The notes: a model not told the origin generated them from the letters alone. A DNA stretch of 44,575 bases from Gammaproteobacteria bacterium (GCA_028868515.1 JAGWUI010000021.1:1-44575), one strand, 5' to 3'. Shown: positions 7,596 to 15,988, counted from the stretch's first letter. Made by a program: numbers and translations.

Positions 7596-7867
7596 TATCG
7601 TCACCTTTGAGAGATTTTGAAAAAACGTTATTTAAGAAACAGTACATTCAATAGAGTGCTGATGCAATGATTAGTCATACAAACTTACATTTCGTGTCAT
7701 GAATCAAAAGCGGGGACATCATCACATTTTTAGGGTGAAATTTATTTAAATTTATTATGAATTGTGATGAGGGTCACACAATCAATTGTAACCAAAATTA
7801 TTGAATATGTTTAAATATATTATCGTTAAGTCGTTACTAATGATTGTTTTGTGGAAAGGAGACCGCA
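7596..7867. other. Intergenic region upstream of the peroxiredoxin gene
   Basis: AT-rich divergent spacer between the small ORF at 7467-7595 and the peroxiredoxin gene. It contains the CRP/Vfr-like site described separately. No confident -35/-10 pair could be chosen in the AT-rich stretch 7786-7830. Confidence 0.6.
7763..7778. promoter_or_regulatory. CRP/Vfr-type operator (TGTGA-N6-TCACA)
   Basis: TGTGATGAGGGTCACA matches the CRP-family half-sites TGTGA and TCACA exactly, with the canonical six-base spacer. Its centre is about 97 bases upstream of the peroxiredoxin start codon and about 175 bases from the small ORF. Binding by an Acinetobacter CRP/Vfr homologue is inferred. Confidence 0.6.
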
Positions 7868-8500
7868 ATGCATAGAACTCTAAAAATAATTTTAAAGAGT
7901 CAAAAAATTCAGATTGTCACGTTAGGGATTTTGATTGGTGTGATCAATATTTTAGCTCATGCTGACGCGGATATGTCTGAAGGAGCAGGATTCAAACAAA
8001 CACCTTTAGTGAAGGTCAATGAGGTTGGTCTGAAAGGTGAGTGGATTGGGAGGAACGCGCCTGATTTTCATCTACAAGATCAGAATCAACAGTGGCATAG
8101 TCTAAAAGATTATCGTAGCAAGTGGCTCGTTCTGTATTTTTATCCTCTAGATAATTCTCCGGGTTGTACTGAGGAGGCGAGTCAGTTTCGTAATCTTTAC
8201 CCAACCTATGAAAAACGTAATATAGCGGTGCTGGGTGTTAGTCTGAACAATGTGGTGTCGCATAAGTCTTTTTCGGATAAATTAGGTTTACCATTTCCAT
8301 TACTAGCGGATACAGATCACGATTTGGCGAAGGCATTTAAAGTTCTAGGTGGGTTTGGGATATTGCCTTATGCAAAACGAGAGACTTTCTTGATTGATCC
8401 GCAAGGCGTGATTGTGTATCACTATTCAAGTGTGAATACAGAGTCTCATGCAGCACAGGTATTAAAAGATATAGAAGTATTATCTCAACCACATTCGTAG
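7868..8500 (+). CDS. Exported one-Cys peroxiredoxin of the AhpC/TSA (BCP/PrxQ-like) family
   Basis: A thioredoxin-fold peroxidase expected to reduce hydroperoxides. From ATG 7868 it is 210 residues; AAAGGAGA stands seven bases upstream. A hydrophobic N-terminal segment (IVTLGILIGVINILAHA) is a signal peptide or anchor, so the enzyme should act in the periplasm. The catalytic motif is PLDNSPGC, a PxxxSxxC variant of the usual PxxxTxxC, with peroxidatic Cys 100. BCP/PrxQ proteins often have a resolving Cys five residues later; here that position is Ser (CTEEAS) and Cys 100 is the only cysteine. It would therefore work as a 1-Cys enzyme needing an external thiol. Confidence 0.85.
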   Translation: MHRTLKIILKSQKIQIVTLGILIGVINILAHADADMSEGAGFKQTPLVKVNEVGLKGEWIGRNAPDFHLQDQNQQWHSLKDYRSKWLVLYFYPLDNSPGCTEEASQFRNLYPTYEKRNIAVLGVSLNNVVSHKSFSDKLGLPFPLLADTDHDLAKAFKVLGGFGILPYAKRETFLIDPQGVIVYHYSSVNTESHAAQVLKDIEVLSQPHS

Positions 8501-8522
8501 GAAAAGATGTAATATCAAAATC

Positions 8523-8537
8523 ATCTCTGCCAGAGAT
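8523..8537. promoter_or_regulatory. 15-bp palindrome upstream of the PLD-like gene
   Basis: ATCTCTG-C-CAGAGAT is a perfect palindrome about 35 bases before the start of the PLD-like gene. It is too compact for a terminator and has no T-run, so a regulator-binding site is possible; no binding protein is known. Confidence 0.3.
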
Positions 8538-8571
8538 TTAATCTGCAATGAGGCGATGATGGAGGATGGCT

Positions 8572-9774
8572 ATGAAGGTTTTCTTTAATGAGCCCAACTC
8601 TAAAGCATCAAAGCTCATTACTTCTTTGGCTTCGGTGGTTGATTTAAATAAGTCATATCATTTCAATGTGGTTTCTTGTTTTCTTTCAGATGATGTCTGT
8701 GATCTCCTCACATTTATTCACGATCTCACGCATGAGATTCGTCTCTCTAAGTTTTCTCTTTATATCGATTCACGACAAATTCTAAAAATTGGTATTGAGT
8801 CACTCACTGAGCTTTCTGCGCAGATTAGTCGTGAACGTGGCGAGGGTTGGTTTGAGATTTTGGCGATTGATACACCAACATTGATTCATAGTAAAGGTTT
8901 TGTCTTAGTGAGTGCAGATGAAGCGTCTGGAGCGTTGGTGGTCAGTTCGAGTAATTTTTCTAAGCATGGTTTCTTTGATTTGGTGGGAAATTATGAGTCG
9001 GGTTTGCTAACAACTGATTTGGGCTTGGTGAAAGATTTTCTTGCGAGTATCCCTCCGCGTTATCTTAAACGCCTTCATGAGTTAGATGTGTTTGACTCTG
9101 TAGATAGTTTTTCTTTTCAATATGCGTTAGTTCGAGAGGGGCTGTTCATGCGTCCGTGGCATGGCAGTATTGATCAATATTTCTCAGTGCAATATCGACT
9201 GGCGGAAGGACAGCGCGTTGATCGTGGAGAGTTACAGGCGCAAGGATTTGTGGTTGATGTAGATAGGATTAATCGCAAGTATTTAACTTTTGGAAATATC
9301 TCGCCTAGTCGTGAATTTTTTGAGTTGTTGAATGACGGCATTGAAACGCATTTAGGACTTTGGATTCCGAAAGCGTTCATTCTGAATCAAAATAACAAAA
9401 AGAAAATAGAGCAGTTTTATCGTGATTTGAGTGAGCGTGTTGAGCAGCAATTAATTCAGTATCAAGAAGAATTAGAGCGTGACTTTGAGATGTTGGTTGC
9501 GAAATGTTTGATTGTGAATGCTCAATCGCCATTTGATCAGATTCAAGACAAATTGCAGCAGTTAGCGCATGATGATTTGAAGATTGAGCAATTGCGTAGT
9601 CAGATGTCGATCTTTATTGTTCCTTATAATCTGACCCAGACAAGAGAGATTCGAGGTTTGTTTGAGGAAATACGCGAGGCGTATTTATTGAGTGGGAAAG
9701 AGAGTGATGTGATGAGTAGGGTAAAGGGTGCGATTAAGGGTCGGAAGCCGAGTTTGGTGAATGATAGTTTTTAG
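8572..9774 (+). CDS. PLD-fold protein with a single HxK motif (possible nuclease)
   Basis: A 400-residue soluble protein whose N-terminal half (about 1-165) looks like a phospholipase D-fold domain. HSK at residues 106-108, followed by VVSSSN ending at Asn 128 and GNYE at 139-142, match the HxK...(G/S)xN...E catalytic half-site of NgoFVII/BfiI-type nucleases. The usual Asp five residues after Lys is not at that place; an Asp sits eight after. Only one half-site is present, so activity would need a dimer, as in other single-HKD enzymes. The C-terminal half is helical and charged, with no recognised domain. The start is placed at ATG 8572, six bases after GGAGG; the ATG at 8566 touches that GGAGG and is unlikely. 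Confidence 0.7.
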   Translation: MKVFFNEPNSKASKLITSLASVVDLNKSYHFNVVSCFLSDDVCDLLTFIHDLTHEIRLSKFSLYIDSRQILKIGIESLTELSAQISRERGEGWFEILAIDTPTLIHSKGFVLVSADEASGALVVSSSNFSKHGFFDLVGNYESGLLTTDLGLVKDFLASIPPRYLKRLHELDVFDSVDSFSFQYALVREGLFMRPWHGSIDQYFSVQYRLAEGQRVDRGELQAQGFVVDVDRINRKYLTFGNISPSREFFELLNDGIETHLGLWIPKAFILNQNNKKKIEQFYRDLSERVEQQLIQYQEELERDFEMLVAKCLIVNAQSPFDQIQDKLQQLAHDDLKIEQLRSQMSIFIVPYNLTQTREIRGLFEEIREAYLLSGKESDVMSRVKGAIKGRKPSLVNDSF

Positions 9775-9786
9775 AAGAAAATTTAT

Positions 9787-10224
9787 ATGAATTCAACCAC
9801 TATTCGCAAAATTCCAGAACCGCTTTATTCTCAAGTTTTGGACTTAGCACTTAAAATTACGAATGCATCTGAGGCTGGGGATTCAATCGCTCAATCGGCT
9901 GCTTTTTTGGAGCTGCAAGAGTTTCATGAAGAGTTAAAAAGAGTTGGTTCGTCAGATCCTTTTGTGACTGAAACTTTGGCTGATTTTACTCTGGATGATC
10001 AGCAAGCAATAATATTATATAAACTAGCTATTAGTCAGAGTGTTGCATTTGAGGGTGAGCCTATCCATACGAAAAAGATTGCTCTCGCATTACGGTATAT
10101 TGATTTAGATAATTCGAATGTTGCTCGTGATTTATTACTTCAAGCAAGAGTTGAGGCGAATGCTTTTGGAGATATAGATTCCATTAAAGAAACGGATAAT
10201 TTATTAGCTCAAATTGATGACTAA
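9787..10224 (+). CDS. Helical partner protein of unknown function
   Basis: A 145-residue acidic, Leu/Ala-rich protein predicted to be almost wholly helical. It has no signal peptide, no TM segment and no cysteine. The pattern around AIILYKLAISQ and LALRYIDLDNSNVARDLLLQ, with spaced Ala/Leu pairs, recalls a TPR-like helical hairpin array; this is a weak resemblance. It lies 12 bases downstream of the PLD-fold gene, so the two are very likely one transcript ended by the hairpin at 10250. I recognise no family. Confidence 0.7.
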   Translation: MNSTTIRKIPEPLYSQVLDLALKITNASEAGDSIAQSAAFLELQEFHEELKRVGSSDPFVTETLADFTLDDQQAIILYKLAISQSVAFEGEPIHTKKIALALRYIDLDNSNVARDLLLQARVEANAFGDIDSIKETDNLLAQIDD

Positions 10225-10249
10225 CGAAGATAATAATTATCAATAAAAA

Positions 10250-10271
10250 AGCCCCATCTTCCGACAGGGCT
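10250..10271. terminator. Terminator between convergent genes
   Basis: AGCCC (10250-10254) pairs with GGGCT (10267-10271). Six A residues precede it on the plus strand, giving a T-run on the minus strand. It lies 20 bases past the minus-strand acyl-CoA dehydrogenase stop. The plus side ends CTCCTTT, a weaker T-tract. Confidence 0.6.
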
Positions 10272-10291
10272 CCTTTCACGTCCAATCTAAA

Positions 10292-11500
10292 TCACTTCAA
10301 TTCAGAAGAAGATTTATTCAACAGACGACGAGCCACAATCAGCAATTGGATTTGCTGTGTGCCTTCGAAGATGTCGAGAATCTTCGAGTCGCGTCCCCAT
10401 TTCTCGAGTAGATCAACTTCGCTATAACCAACCGAACCACAGAGTTCGATACATTTCAGTGTGACTTCATTGGCAGTGCGTCCAGCTTTTGCTTTGGCAA
10501 TTGACGCTTCTTTGGAGTTTGGAATTTTGTTATCCGCCATCCATGCTGCTTTCAAGGTCAGTAAGCGTGAGGCTTCCCACTCAGCTTCCAAACGATCAAG
10601 CGTTGCTTCGATATAAGAGGCGTTGATTGGAAGATTTGCATAGTCTTTGGACAAATGATCTTTCAGGATCTTACGAGTCAGATCAAGGGATGCTTTAGCA
10701 ATACCAACCGCCATTGCCGCCACCAAAGGACGTGTGTTGTCAAAAGTCTGCATGACACCCGCAAAGCCTTTTTGTACATCAACTTCAGGTGAGCCGAGTA
10801 GGTTTGCAGCAGGAACGCGACAATCTGTAAAGTTGATCGCGGCTGTGTCAGAAGATTTAATCCCAAGTTTGTGTTCGAGGCGGGCGATTTCCATACCCGG
10901 TGTACCTTGTTCAACCACAAAAGATTTGATCGCAGCACGACCGACATGCTTGTCGAGAGTCGCCCAAACAACAACAGCACCCGCGCGTTGACCAGACGTG
11001 ACGAAGATTTTTTCGCCATTCAGGATATAGTGATCACCATCTTTAACCGCAGTAGTGCGGATGTTTGCAGAGTCGGAACCGGTACCCGGTTCAGTGATCG
11101 CCATGGCTGCCCATACGCCATCAAAGCGTTTAAGCTGTTCTTCATTGGCAACTGCGCCGATCGCAGCATTGCCCAAGCCTTGACGAGGCATACCTAAGCA
11201 GAAGCCTACATCACCCCAGCAAAGTTCCATGACGCCAAGAGCGGTGGACATATTTGAACCGTTTTTTACATTGCCGCTCATACCTTCGGCAGAAGGATTG
11301 CCTGTTGCGCTGGTTGCGCCAGTGACACTATCGCCACCATCATTCATGCCATCGAGTAGGGAAGCGAGCATATCCAATTCTTTTGGATAATCATGTTCGC
11401 CTTTGTCGTATTTACGCGAAATAGGACGGAAAACATTTAATGCAACTTGATGAGCTTGTTCAACGAGCACTGCAAATTTCTTTGGGGTTTCTAAATTCAT
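10292..11500 (-). CDS. Acyl-CoA dehydrogenase (catalytic-Glu subunit)
   Basis: A 402-residue FAD flavoprotein expected to insert an alpha,beta double bond in an acyl-CoA. It shows the mid-domain signature AMAITEPGTGSDSANIRTTA, the beta-domain HYILNGEKIFVTSGQRA, and the C-terminal helical domain with LCGSVGYSE. The IFEGTQQIQ motif holds the catalytic base (Glu 379), as in medium-chain acyl-CoA dehydrogenase (YEGTSQIQ). Start ATG 11500 follows AAGGAG. It lies 12 bases downstream of a second acyl-CoA dehydrogenase in the same operon. An inserted Gly/Ser/Asn-rich segment at about 53-85 (TGATSATGNPSAEG) is unusual. Substrate unknown; the neighbours suggest a fatty-acid or cyclic/aliphatic carbon source. 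Confidence 0.9.
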   Translation of the reverse strand: MNLETPKKFAVLVEQAHQVALNVFRPISRKYDKGEHDYPKELDMLASLLDGMNDGGDSVTGATSATGNPSAEGMSGNVKNGSNMSTALGVMELCWGDVGFCLGMPRQGLGNAAIGAVANEEQLKRFDGVWAAMAITEPGTGSDSANIRTTAVKDGDHYILNGEKIFVTSGQRAGAVVVWATLDKHVGRAAIKSFVVEQGTPGMEIARLEHKLGIKSSDTAAINFTDCRVPAANLLGSPEVDVQKGFAGVMQTFDNTRPLVAAMAVGIAKASLDLTRKILKDHLSKDYANLPINASYIEATLDRLEAEWEASRLLTLKAAWMADNKIPNSKEASIAKAKAGRTANEVTLKCIELCGSVGYSEVDLLEKWGRDSKILDIFEGTQQIQLLIVARRLLNKSSSELK

Positions 11501-11512
11501 TTGGCTAACTCC

Positions 11513-12832
11513 TTATAGGCTAATGGCATTTTGGGTGATTGCAACACTGCGCAAATCACGATACCAACGCTCAACAGGATGCTCTTTGGTAAAGCCATGA
11601 CCACCAAGAATTTGAACGCCGTCTGTGCCGATCTTCATTGCTTTTTCAGCACATAAAATACGAGCCAAATGTGCTTCACGGTGAAACGGTTTGCCCGCTT
11701 CTGCGAGTGAGCATGCACTCCAAGTCAATAAACGCATTGCATCGACTTCAATCGCCATGTCCGCAATCATGAAAGCAACGCCCTGACGGTGGCTGATTGG
11801 CTCGCCAAAGGCTTCGCGTTCATTGGCATATACAGTGACGTAATCCAGAACGGCTTGTGCAGTACCGACCGCCGTTGCACAAGATGCTAATGCGCCCAAG
11901 TCCAAGAACTCGCGGTAATTGGCTTCGGTCAGTAGGTTTTCTTTTGGTGTGCTGACATTGTTGAAATGTAGACGTGCTGTTTTTGCGGCTTTCAGACCCA
12001 TTGCTGGTTCATCAGACAGTGTTAAACCGTCAAGACCACTTTCCACGATAAACAATGCTGGTTTGCCATCGAGTTGAGCTGAAACAATAAACAATTCGCT
12101 ATCAGCAGCAAGCAGAACTAATGATTTCTCGCCATTTAGCACATAGCTGTCACCAGATAGTGTAGCGGTTGTTTTCAGGTTGTTTGGATCAAATACAGCA
12201 ACAGGTTCATTGCAAGCCAGTGAGGCAATGGTTGGCTTCGCTTCATCGATAAATGCAGGCAAATATTGTTGTTGCTGAGATGCAGTACCGAAGCGAGTCA
12301 ACACGTTTGCAACGCTGACTGGTGCGTAGATTGCAGCCGCAAGCGAAAAATCACCATGACCTAAATCTTCGAGTGCTAGCATCTGTGTGACCAAACTATC
12401 TTCGGTCGCTGCACCGCCCAAAGCTTCGGGAATCGCGTAATACATTAGACCTAATTCGGCAGCCTGAGCTTGTAGCTCTGCTGAAATAGCATGTGATTCA
12501 TCTGCGTTGTGTGCTGCTGGACGGATCACTTCTTTGGCAAAACGTGACAATGAGTCGCGCGTCATTTGTTGTTCATCTGACAAGGTCAGATCAAACAAGT
12601 TGTTGCGTTTTTGACTTGGTAAACGTGTTGCGGTGCCTGAGGATTTGGCTGGCGTAAAAATACGTGCAGCTTTGGTGGCGATTTGAAATCCTGTTTTTGA
12701 TCCTTGATACAACATATTTTCAATTGGTTTACGGATCTTTAAACGATCTGCGATATCGCTGGATGCGAATTGGGTCAGCATGCGAAGTCCTAAGCCTTGC
12801 ACATTTCCCATAAATGTATCTTGAGTATGCAT
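11513..12832 (-). CDS. Acyl-CoA dehydrogenase homologue lacking the C-terminal EGT motif
   Basis: A 439-residue acyl-CoA dehydrogenase-fold protein with an N-terminal extension of about 75 residues (basic, IADRLKIRKPIENMLYQGSK). The fold begins at DLTLSDEQQMTRDSL. The mid domain has IASLACNEPVAVFDPNNLKT in place of the usual TEPxxGSD, followed by YVLNGEKSLVLLAADSELFIV. The C-terminal domain has ILGGHGFTKEHPVERWYRD and then ends RSVAITQNAISL, so the EGT segment with the catalytic Glu is missing. Conserved FAD-site features are partly altered. A non-catalytic partner of the downstream dehydrogenase, as in heteromeric actinobacterial FadE pairs, is a reasonable inference. ATG 12832 is the first Met of the frame. 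Confidence 0.82.
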   Translation of the reverse strand: MHTQDTFMGNVQGLGLRMLTQFASSDIADRLKIRKPIENMLYQGSKTGFQIATKAARIFTPAKSSGTATRLPSQKRNNLFDLTLSDEQQMTRDSLSRFAKEVIRPAAHNADESHAISAELQAQAAELGLMYYAIPEALGGAATEDSLVTQMLALEDLGHGDFSLAAAIYAPVSVANVLTRFGTASQQQQYLPAFIDEAKPTIASLACNEPVAVFDPNNLKTTATLSGDSYVLNGEKSLVLLAADSELFIVSAQLDGKPALFIVESGLDGLTLSDEPAMGLKAAKTARLHFNNVSTPKENLLTEANYREFLDLGALASCATAVGTAQAVLDYVTVYANEREAFGEPISHRQGVAFMIADMAIEVDAMRLLTWSACSLAEAGKPFHREAHLARILCAEKAMKIGTDGVQILGGHGFTKEHPVERWYRDLRSVAITQNAISL

Positions 12833-12988
12833 TGAAGTAATTCCATTTTGGATAAGTCACAGTTCGATACTGTCACGAAAAAATACCATTCCCTATGGCA
12901 AGTCTTATTCGATTGTTGTCAGAAAGGTCAATCAATAATTTCTGCTAAGACGTTATCTATAGCATGATTGTTGTCAATATTAAATATC

Positions 12989-13019
12989 AAAAAGCCCCAT
13001 GATGAGCATGAGACTTTTT
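12989..13019 (-). terminator. Terminator of the monooxygenase transcript (minus strand)
   Basis: AAAAAG...CATG and CATG...CTTTTT form a hairpin whose two C-A mismatches on the plus strand become G-U pairs on the minus strand. It is therefore most stable as an RNA end for the minus-strand gene stopping at 13119. Confidence 0.65.
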
Positions 13020-13038
13020 CAATAAACATAATGTTCAC

Positions 13039-13102
13039 TGAGCCTGTCGAAGTGATTTCTGTCTAATACTGTGCGCGAATGCCGCGCATTTCGACAGGCT
13101 CA
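13039..13102. repeat. REP-like inverted repeat (TGAGCCTGTCGAA / TTCGACAGGCTCA)
   Basis: Two perfect 13-base arms (13039-13051 and 13090-13102) are separated by 38 bases. Each arm is framed by short complementary ends (CACT...AGTG; CATT...AATG). The core TTCGACAGGCTCA is of the kind common in bacterial intergenic palindromic repeats. It lies between the monooxygenase gene end and its terminator. Genome copy number cannot be judged here. Confidence 0.6.
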
Positions 13103-13118
13103 ATGTGCTATACCGTCT

Positions 13119-14678
13119 TTAAACAGACGTTGTCGTATAGTCTTTTAGATCAAATGACTTCATCTGATTACTATATTGTGTTGCAAAACCTGGATACATG
13201 GTCGAGTTAAAGCCATCTTCAGTCAGATACCAGCTCTTACAACCTGAGTTCCAATTGGTCTTAGACAGACGCTTTTGAATCTCTTTGTTGTATTTGGCTT
13301 GTACGCCTGCTTTGACATCAAGCATCTTAATTTTACGATCAACGATGGTTTTGATTGCACGAACGGCATAGTCAATTTGTGACTCCATATAGACTAGGGC
13401 CGAGTTGTGTCCTGGGCCTGAGTTTGGACCAAACGTGAAGAACAAATTCGGGAAACCAGACACGTTAATGCTCTTGTACGCTTGCGCACCACGCGACCAT
13501 TCTTCATCTAGGCTGCGACCATTTAAGCCTGTAATTGGGAATGGAGAGCCAGATTTACTCACATCAAAACCAGTAGCAAACACGATGCAATCGACGGCAT
13601 GTTCCACACCTTCCATGGTCTGTACGCCATTTTCGGTGATTTTGACAATTGGCCATGTGATGAGCTTGCAATTGGGTTGTTGTAGCGCGGGATAGTAGTC
13701 ATTTGACACTAATACGCGCTTACAACCAATTTTGAAGTCTGGTGTAAGCTGGCGACGTAGCCATGCGTCTTTGACTTGACGGTTTAAGTGGCTTTTTGCT
13801 AATTGTTCTGCGACTTTGGTCAACGGTGAATTCCAGATGACTGCCAATGCCATCGACTCATGAGTCCAATACAATGCGCGACGCATCGCAGTTTGGGCCG
13901 CAGGGAGTTTGCGGAAAATGGCTTTGTTCCATTCTGGTGTTTTGTAATCAGGACGCGGAGTGACCCAGCCTGGAGTACGTTGGAATACTTTTACGAAATC
14001 AGCAGTTTTGACCAGCTCAGGAATAATCTGAATCGCACTTGCACCAGTACCGATGACAGCAACGCGTTTGCCTTTCATATCATAGTCATGATCCCAGTTT
14101 GCACTGTGGATTTTTTTACCCTTGAAGTTCTCGATGCCTGCAATATTCGGGAAGCTAAAGTTCGACAATGGACCTTGAGCTGCGATCACCGTACGCGCGT
14201 GATAGAAATTGCCATCACTGAGGTTCACTGTCCACAAGCCAGTTGCTTCATCGAAACTTAGACTAGAAACATTCTGATTAAAGCGGATTAACTCACCGAG
14301 ATTAAAGTTGCTGACGAGGTGATTAATATAATCAAGGATTTCAGTACTTCCAGAAAACCCGCGTGACCAGTTTGGGTTTTGTGCGAATGAATAAGAGTAT
14401 AGATTAGATGGTATGTCACATGCCGCACCTGGATAGTTGTTGTCACGCCATGTGCCGCCAACTTTGGTGCCGCGTTCTAAAATCACAAAATCATTCAGTC
14501 CTGCTTGTTTCAAGCGAATGGCACTACCAAGACCTGCAAAACCTGCACCGATGATCAATGTGTTGACGACAGCGATGGGTTGGGTTCGTGTAGCCGCTGC
14601 TTTTGTCCTCGTGGTTCTATGTGGCTTAACTGGCGTATTTTCAGCAGTAGGTGCTGTAATATTAGCTTGTGAAGTCAT
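13119..14678 (-). CDS. Flavin-containing monooxygenase of the Baeyer-Villiger type
   Basis: A 519-residue FAD/NADPH-dependent monooxygenase expected to oxygenate ketones or related carbonyls. After a Thr/Arg-rich N-terminal tail of about 38 residues come the FAD Rossmann motif GAGFAG (44-49) and GTWRDNNYPGAACD. The Baeyer-Villiger fingerprint FKGKKIHSANWD (185-196) follows, then the NADPH Rossmann motif GTGASA (210-215). A late DCIVFATGFD motif is also typical. Length fits single-chain BVMOs. It is transcribed with the di-iron gene upstream and ends before a minus-strand terminator. The native substrate is unknown; ester products would fit the beta-oxidation-like genes nearby. Confidence 0.9.
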   Translation of the reverse strand: MTSQANITAPTAENTPVKPHRTTRTKAAATRTQPIAVVNTLIIGAGFAGLGSAIRLKQAGLNDFVILERGTKVGGTWRDNNYPGAACDIPSNLYSYSFAQNPNWSRGFSGSTEILDYINHLVSNFNLGELIRFNQNVSSLSFDEATGLWTVNLSDGNFYHARTVIAAQGPLSNFSFPNIAGIENFKGKKIHSANWDHDYDMKGKRVAVIGTGASAIQIIPELVKTADFVKVFQRTPGWVTPRPDYKTPEWNKAIFRKLPAAQTAMRRALYWTHESMALAVIWNSPLTKVAEQLAKSHLNRQVKDAWLRRQLTPDFKIGCKRVLVSNDYYPALQQPNCKLITWPIVKITENGVQTMEGVEHAVDCIVFATGFDVSKSGSPFPITGLNGRSLDEEWSRGAQAYKSINVSGFPNLFFTFGPNSGPGHNSALVYMESQIDYAVRAIKTIVDRKIKMLDVKAGVQAKYNKEIQKRLSKTNWNSGCKSWYLTEDGFNSTMYPGFATQYSNQMKSFDLKDYTTTSV

Positions 14679-14732
14679 GATTTTACTCAGATGTTAAAAT
14701 TAGGGGGTGAGAGATGAGCTTTATGCTTGTCT

Positions 14733-14821
14733 CCTTCCCCATGAGGGGAAGGTTGGGATGGGGGTGCTTTTAGAGTGAAATAAAAACCATCCCCATCTAA
14801 ATCTTCCCCTTGAAAGGGAAG
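14733..14821. repeat. Intergenic paired-hairpin repeat (CCTTCCCC family)
   Basis: A hairpin CCTTCCCC-ATGA-GGGGAAGG (14733-14752) and a second hairpin CTTCCC...GGGAAG (14803-14821) flank GGGATGGGG and CCATCCCCATC, which are also complementary to each other. The element fills most of the gap between the monooxygenase and di-iron genes. It looks like a dispersed bacterial intergenic repeat; it could also shape mRNA processing between the two genes. Confidence 0.55.
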
Positions 14822-14845
14822 ACTTCAAAGCAATGACCTCAACTA

Positions 14846-15787
14846 TTAATGAACTGCAACAGGCTCGTAAGTCAGTTCTTTTACCCAGCTTGGCATCTCA
14901 GGCATGCTGCTTTGAGGCAACATATCAGTTGCTTTAACCATTGCATCGACAGGCGTGTGGTAGATTCTGTTCTTGCGGTTGACGACCATGCGACCATTCC
15001 AGCTAATGATTTGGAACCACGGATTACGGCGACCTTCGGCTGTACGTCCTGCGATTTTTTCGAATTTCTTCATCGCGTTATACAGTTTTTCTTCAGGTAA
15101 TCCCATTTTCACAACGTTATCGCGCATTTTGTTCAAGAGTGGGAGATAAGATGCAATCCCCAGAATCAAACGTGGGTCAACAATACGCGCTGCCATTTTG
15201 GACAGTTCGATCATGGTTTTGTTATAGCCTTGCGCTTCCATCACTGAGAAACCAACGCCTAAGTGGCGTGACTCGTCATCATTGATCAAATCAAACGCTC
15301 TGTGACAGATTGGATCTTCTACGGTTTCCAATAAGAAGGTACAGAGTGCGCCATCTAGCGCAACTTCAAGCATTGGAATCACTGCACCGAGCACGTAAAA
15401 CGGCATTTTGTCGGCGTATGTGTCGAGCCATTTAATGGTTAAACGAAGATTCTTGTTGGGCTCTGGGATAGATCCATCTGCTGGCAACATGCCCCAGCGT
15501 TTCATCAATGCCATTTCTGCATTAGCATGGCGTTGTTCTTCGGCATGAAAATGGCTATACATTTGTTTGAGTGTTTCAGTCGGTGCTTTTTTTGACATAG
15601 CAGAAAATGCACGTGCGCCAATGTGTTCAATCCACATCAGATCAGCCATAAATGGTTTGAGTTTTGCATAAAGTTCTGGATTACCTGTGACCAGTTCTGC
15701 TCCCGGCGCGTCCCAGTCAATATCAGCAAGCGACCACTGCGTTTTTTTGACTTTGGCAAGCATTTTGTCGAGATCAATAGAAGCCAT
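14846..15787 (-). CDS. Ferritin-like di-iron protein (putative oxygenase)
   Basis: A 313-residue helical protein with a complete set of six carboxylate/His ligands for a di-iron centre: Glu 54 (WIEHIG), Glu 84 and His 87 (EEQRH), Glu 141 (MLEVAL), Glu 172 and His 175 (DDESRH). This two-ExxH layout is typical of ferritin-like oxygenases and related proteins. The start is placed at ATG 15787, with GGAG seven bases upstream, rather than at 15871, which would add an unsupported leader. It is the first gene of the minus-strand cluster and faces the TetR gene. A role in oxidising a hydrophobic compound with the neighbouring monooxygenase is inferred from context. Confidence 0.8.
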   Translation of the reverse strand: MASIDLDKMLAKVKKTQWSLADIDWDAPGAELVTGNPELYAKLKPFMADLMWIEHIGARAFSAMSKKAPTETLKQMYSHFHAEEQRHANAEMALMKRWGMLPADGSIPEPNKNLRLTIKWLDTYADKMPFYVLGAVIPMLEVALDGALCTFLLETVEDPICHRAFDLINDDESRHLGVGFSVMEAQGYNKTMIELSKMAARIVDPRLILGIASYLPLLNKMRDNVVKMGLPEEKLYNAMKKFEKIAGRTAEGRRNPWFQIISWNGRMVVNRKNRIYHTPVDAMVKATDMLPQSSMPEMPSWVKELTYEPVAVH

Positions 15788-15950
15788 GATGTTCTCCATG
15801 AAGCACATTAAAAAAAAGAGGGTATGACAATGACCTAGATGGAATAAGCCTAAACGTAGATAGCGCTTCATGCGCTTGTCACGATAATTGGGGCATATTG
15901 ATGGACACTATTTCTTGAAAATCACTTTTTGAAATAGCGAATTTACTCAT

Positions 15951-15988
15951 TTAGGTCATGGATAAGATCAATCGTGCAATTGACCTAA
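15951..15988. promoter_or_regulatory. Inverted repeat TTAGGTCA / TGACCTAA (candidate TetR operator)
   Basis: Perfect 8-base arms at 15951-15958 and 15981-15988, separated by 22 bases, lie in the divergent spacer between the di-iron gene and the TetR gene. TetR regulators commonly bind palindromes beside their own gene; binding here is inferred. Confidence 0.45.

Noticed and set aside
8566-8571. ATG 8566 as start of the PLD-like gene
   Set aside because: The GGAGG touches this ATG; ATG 8572 has proper spacing.
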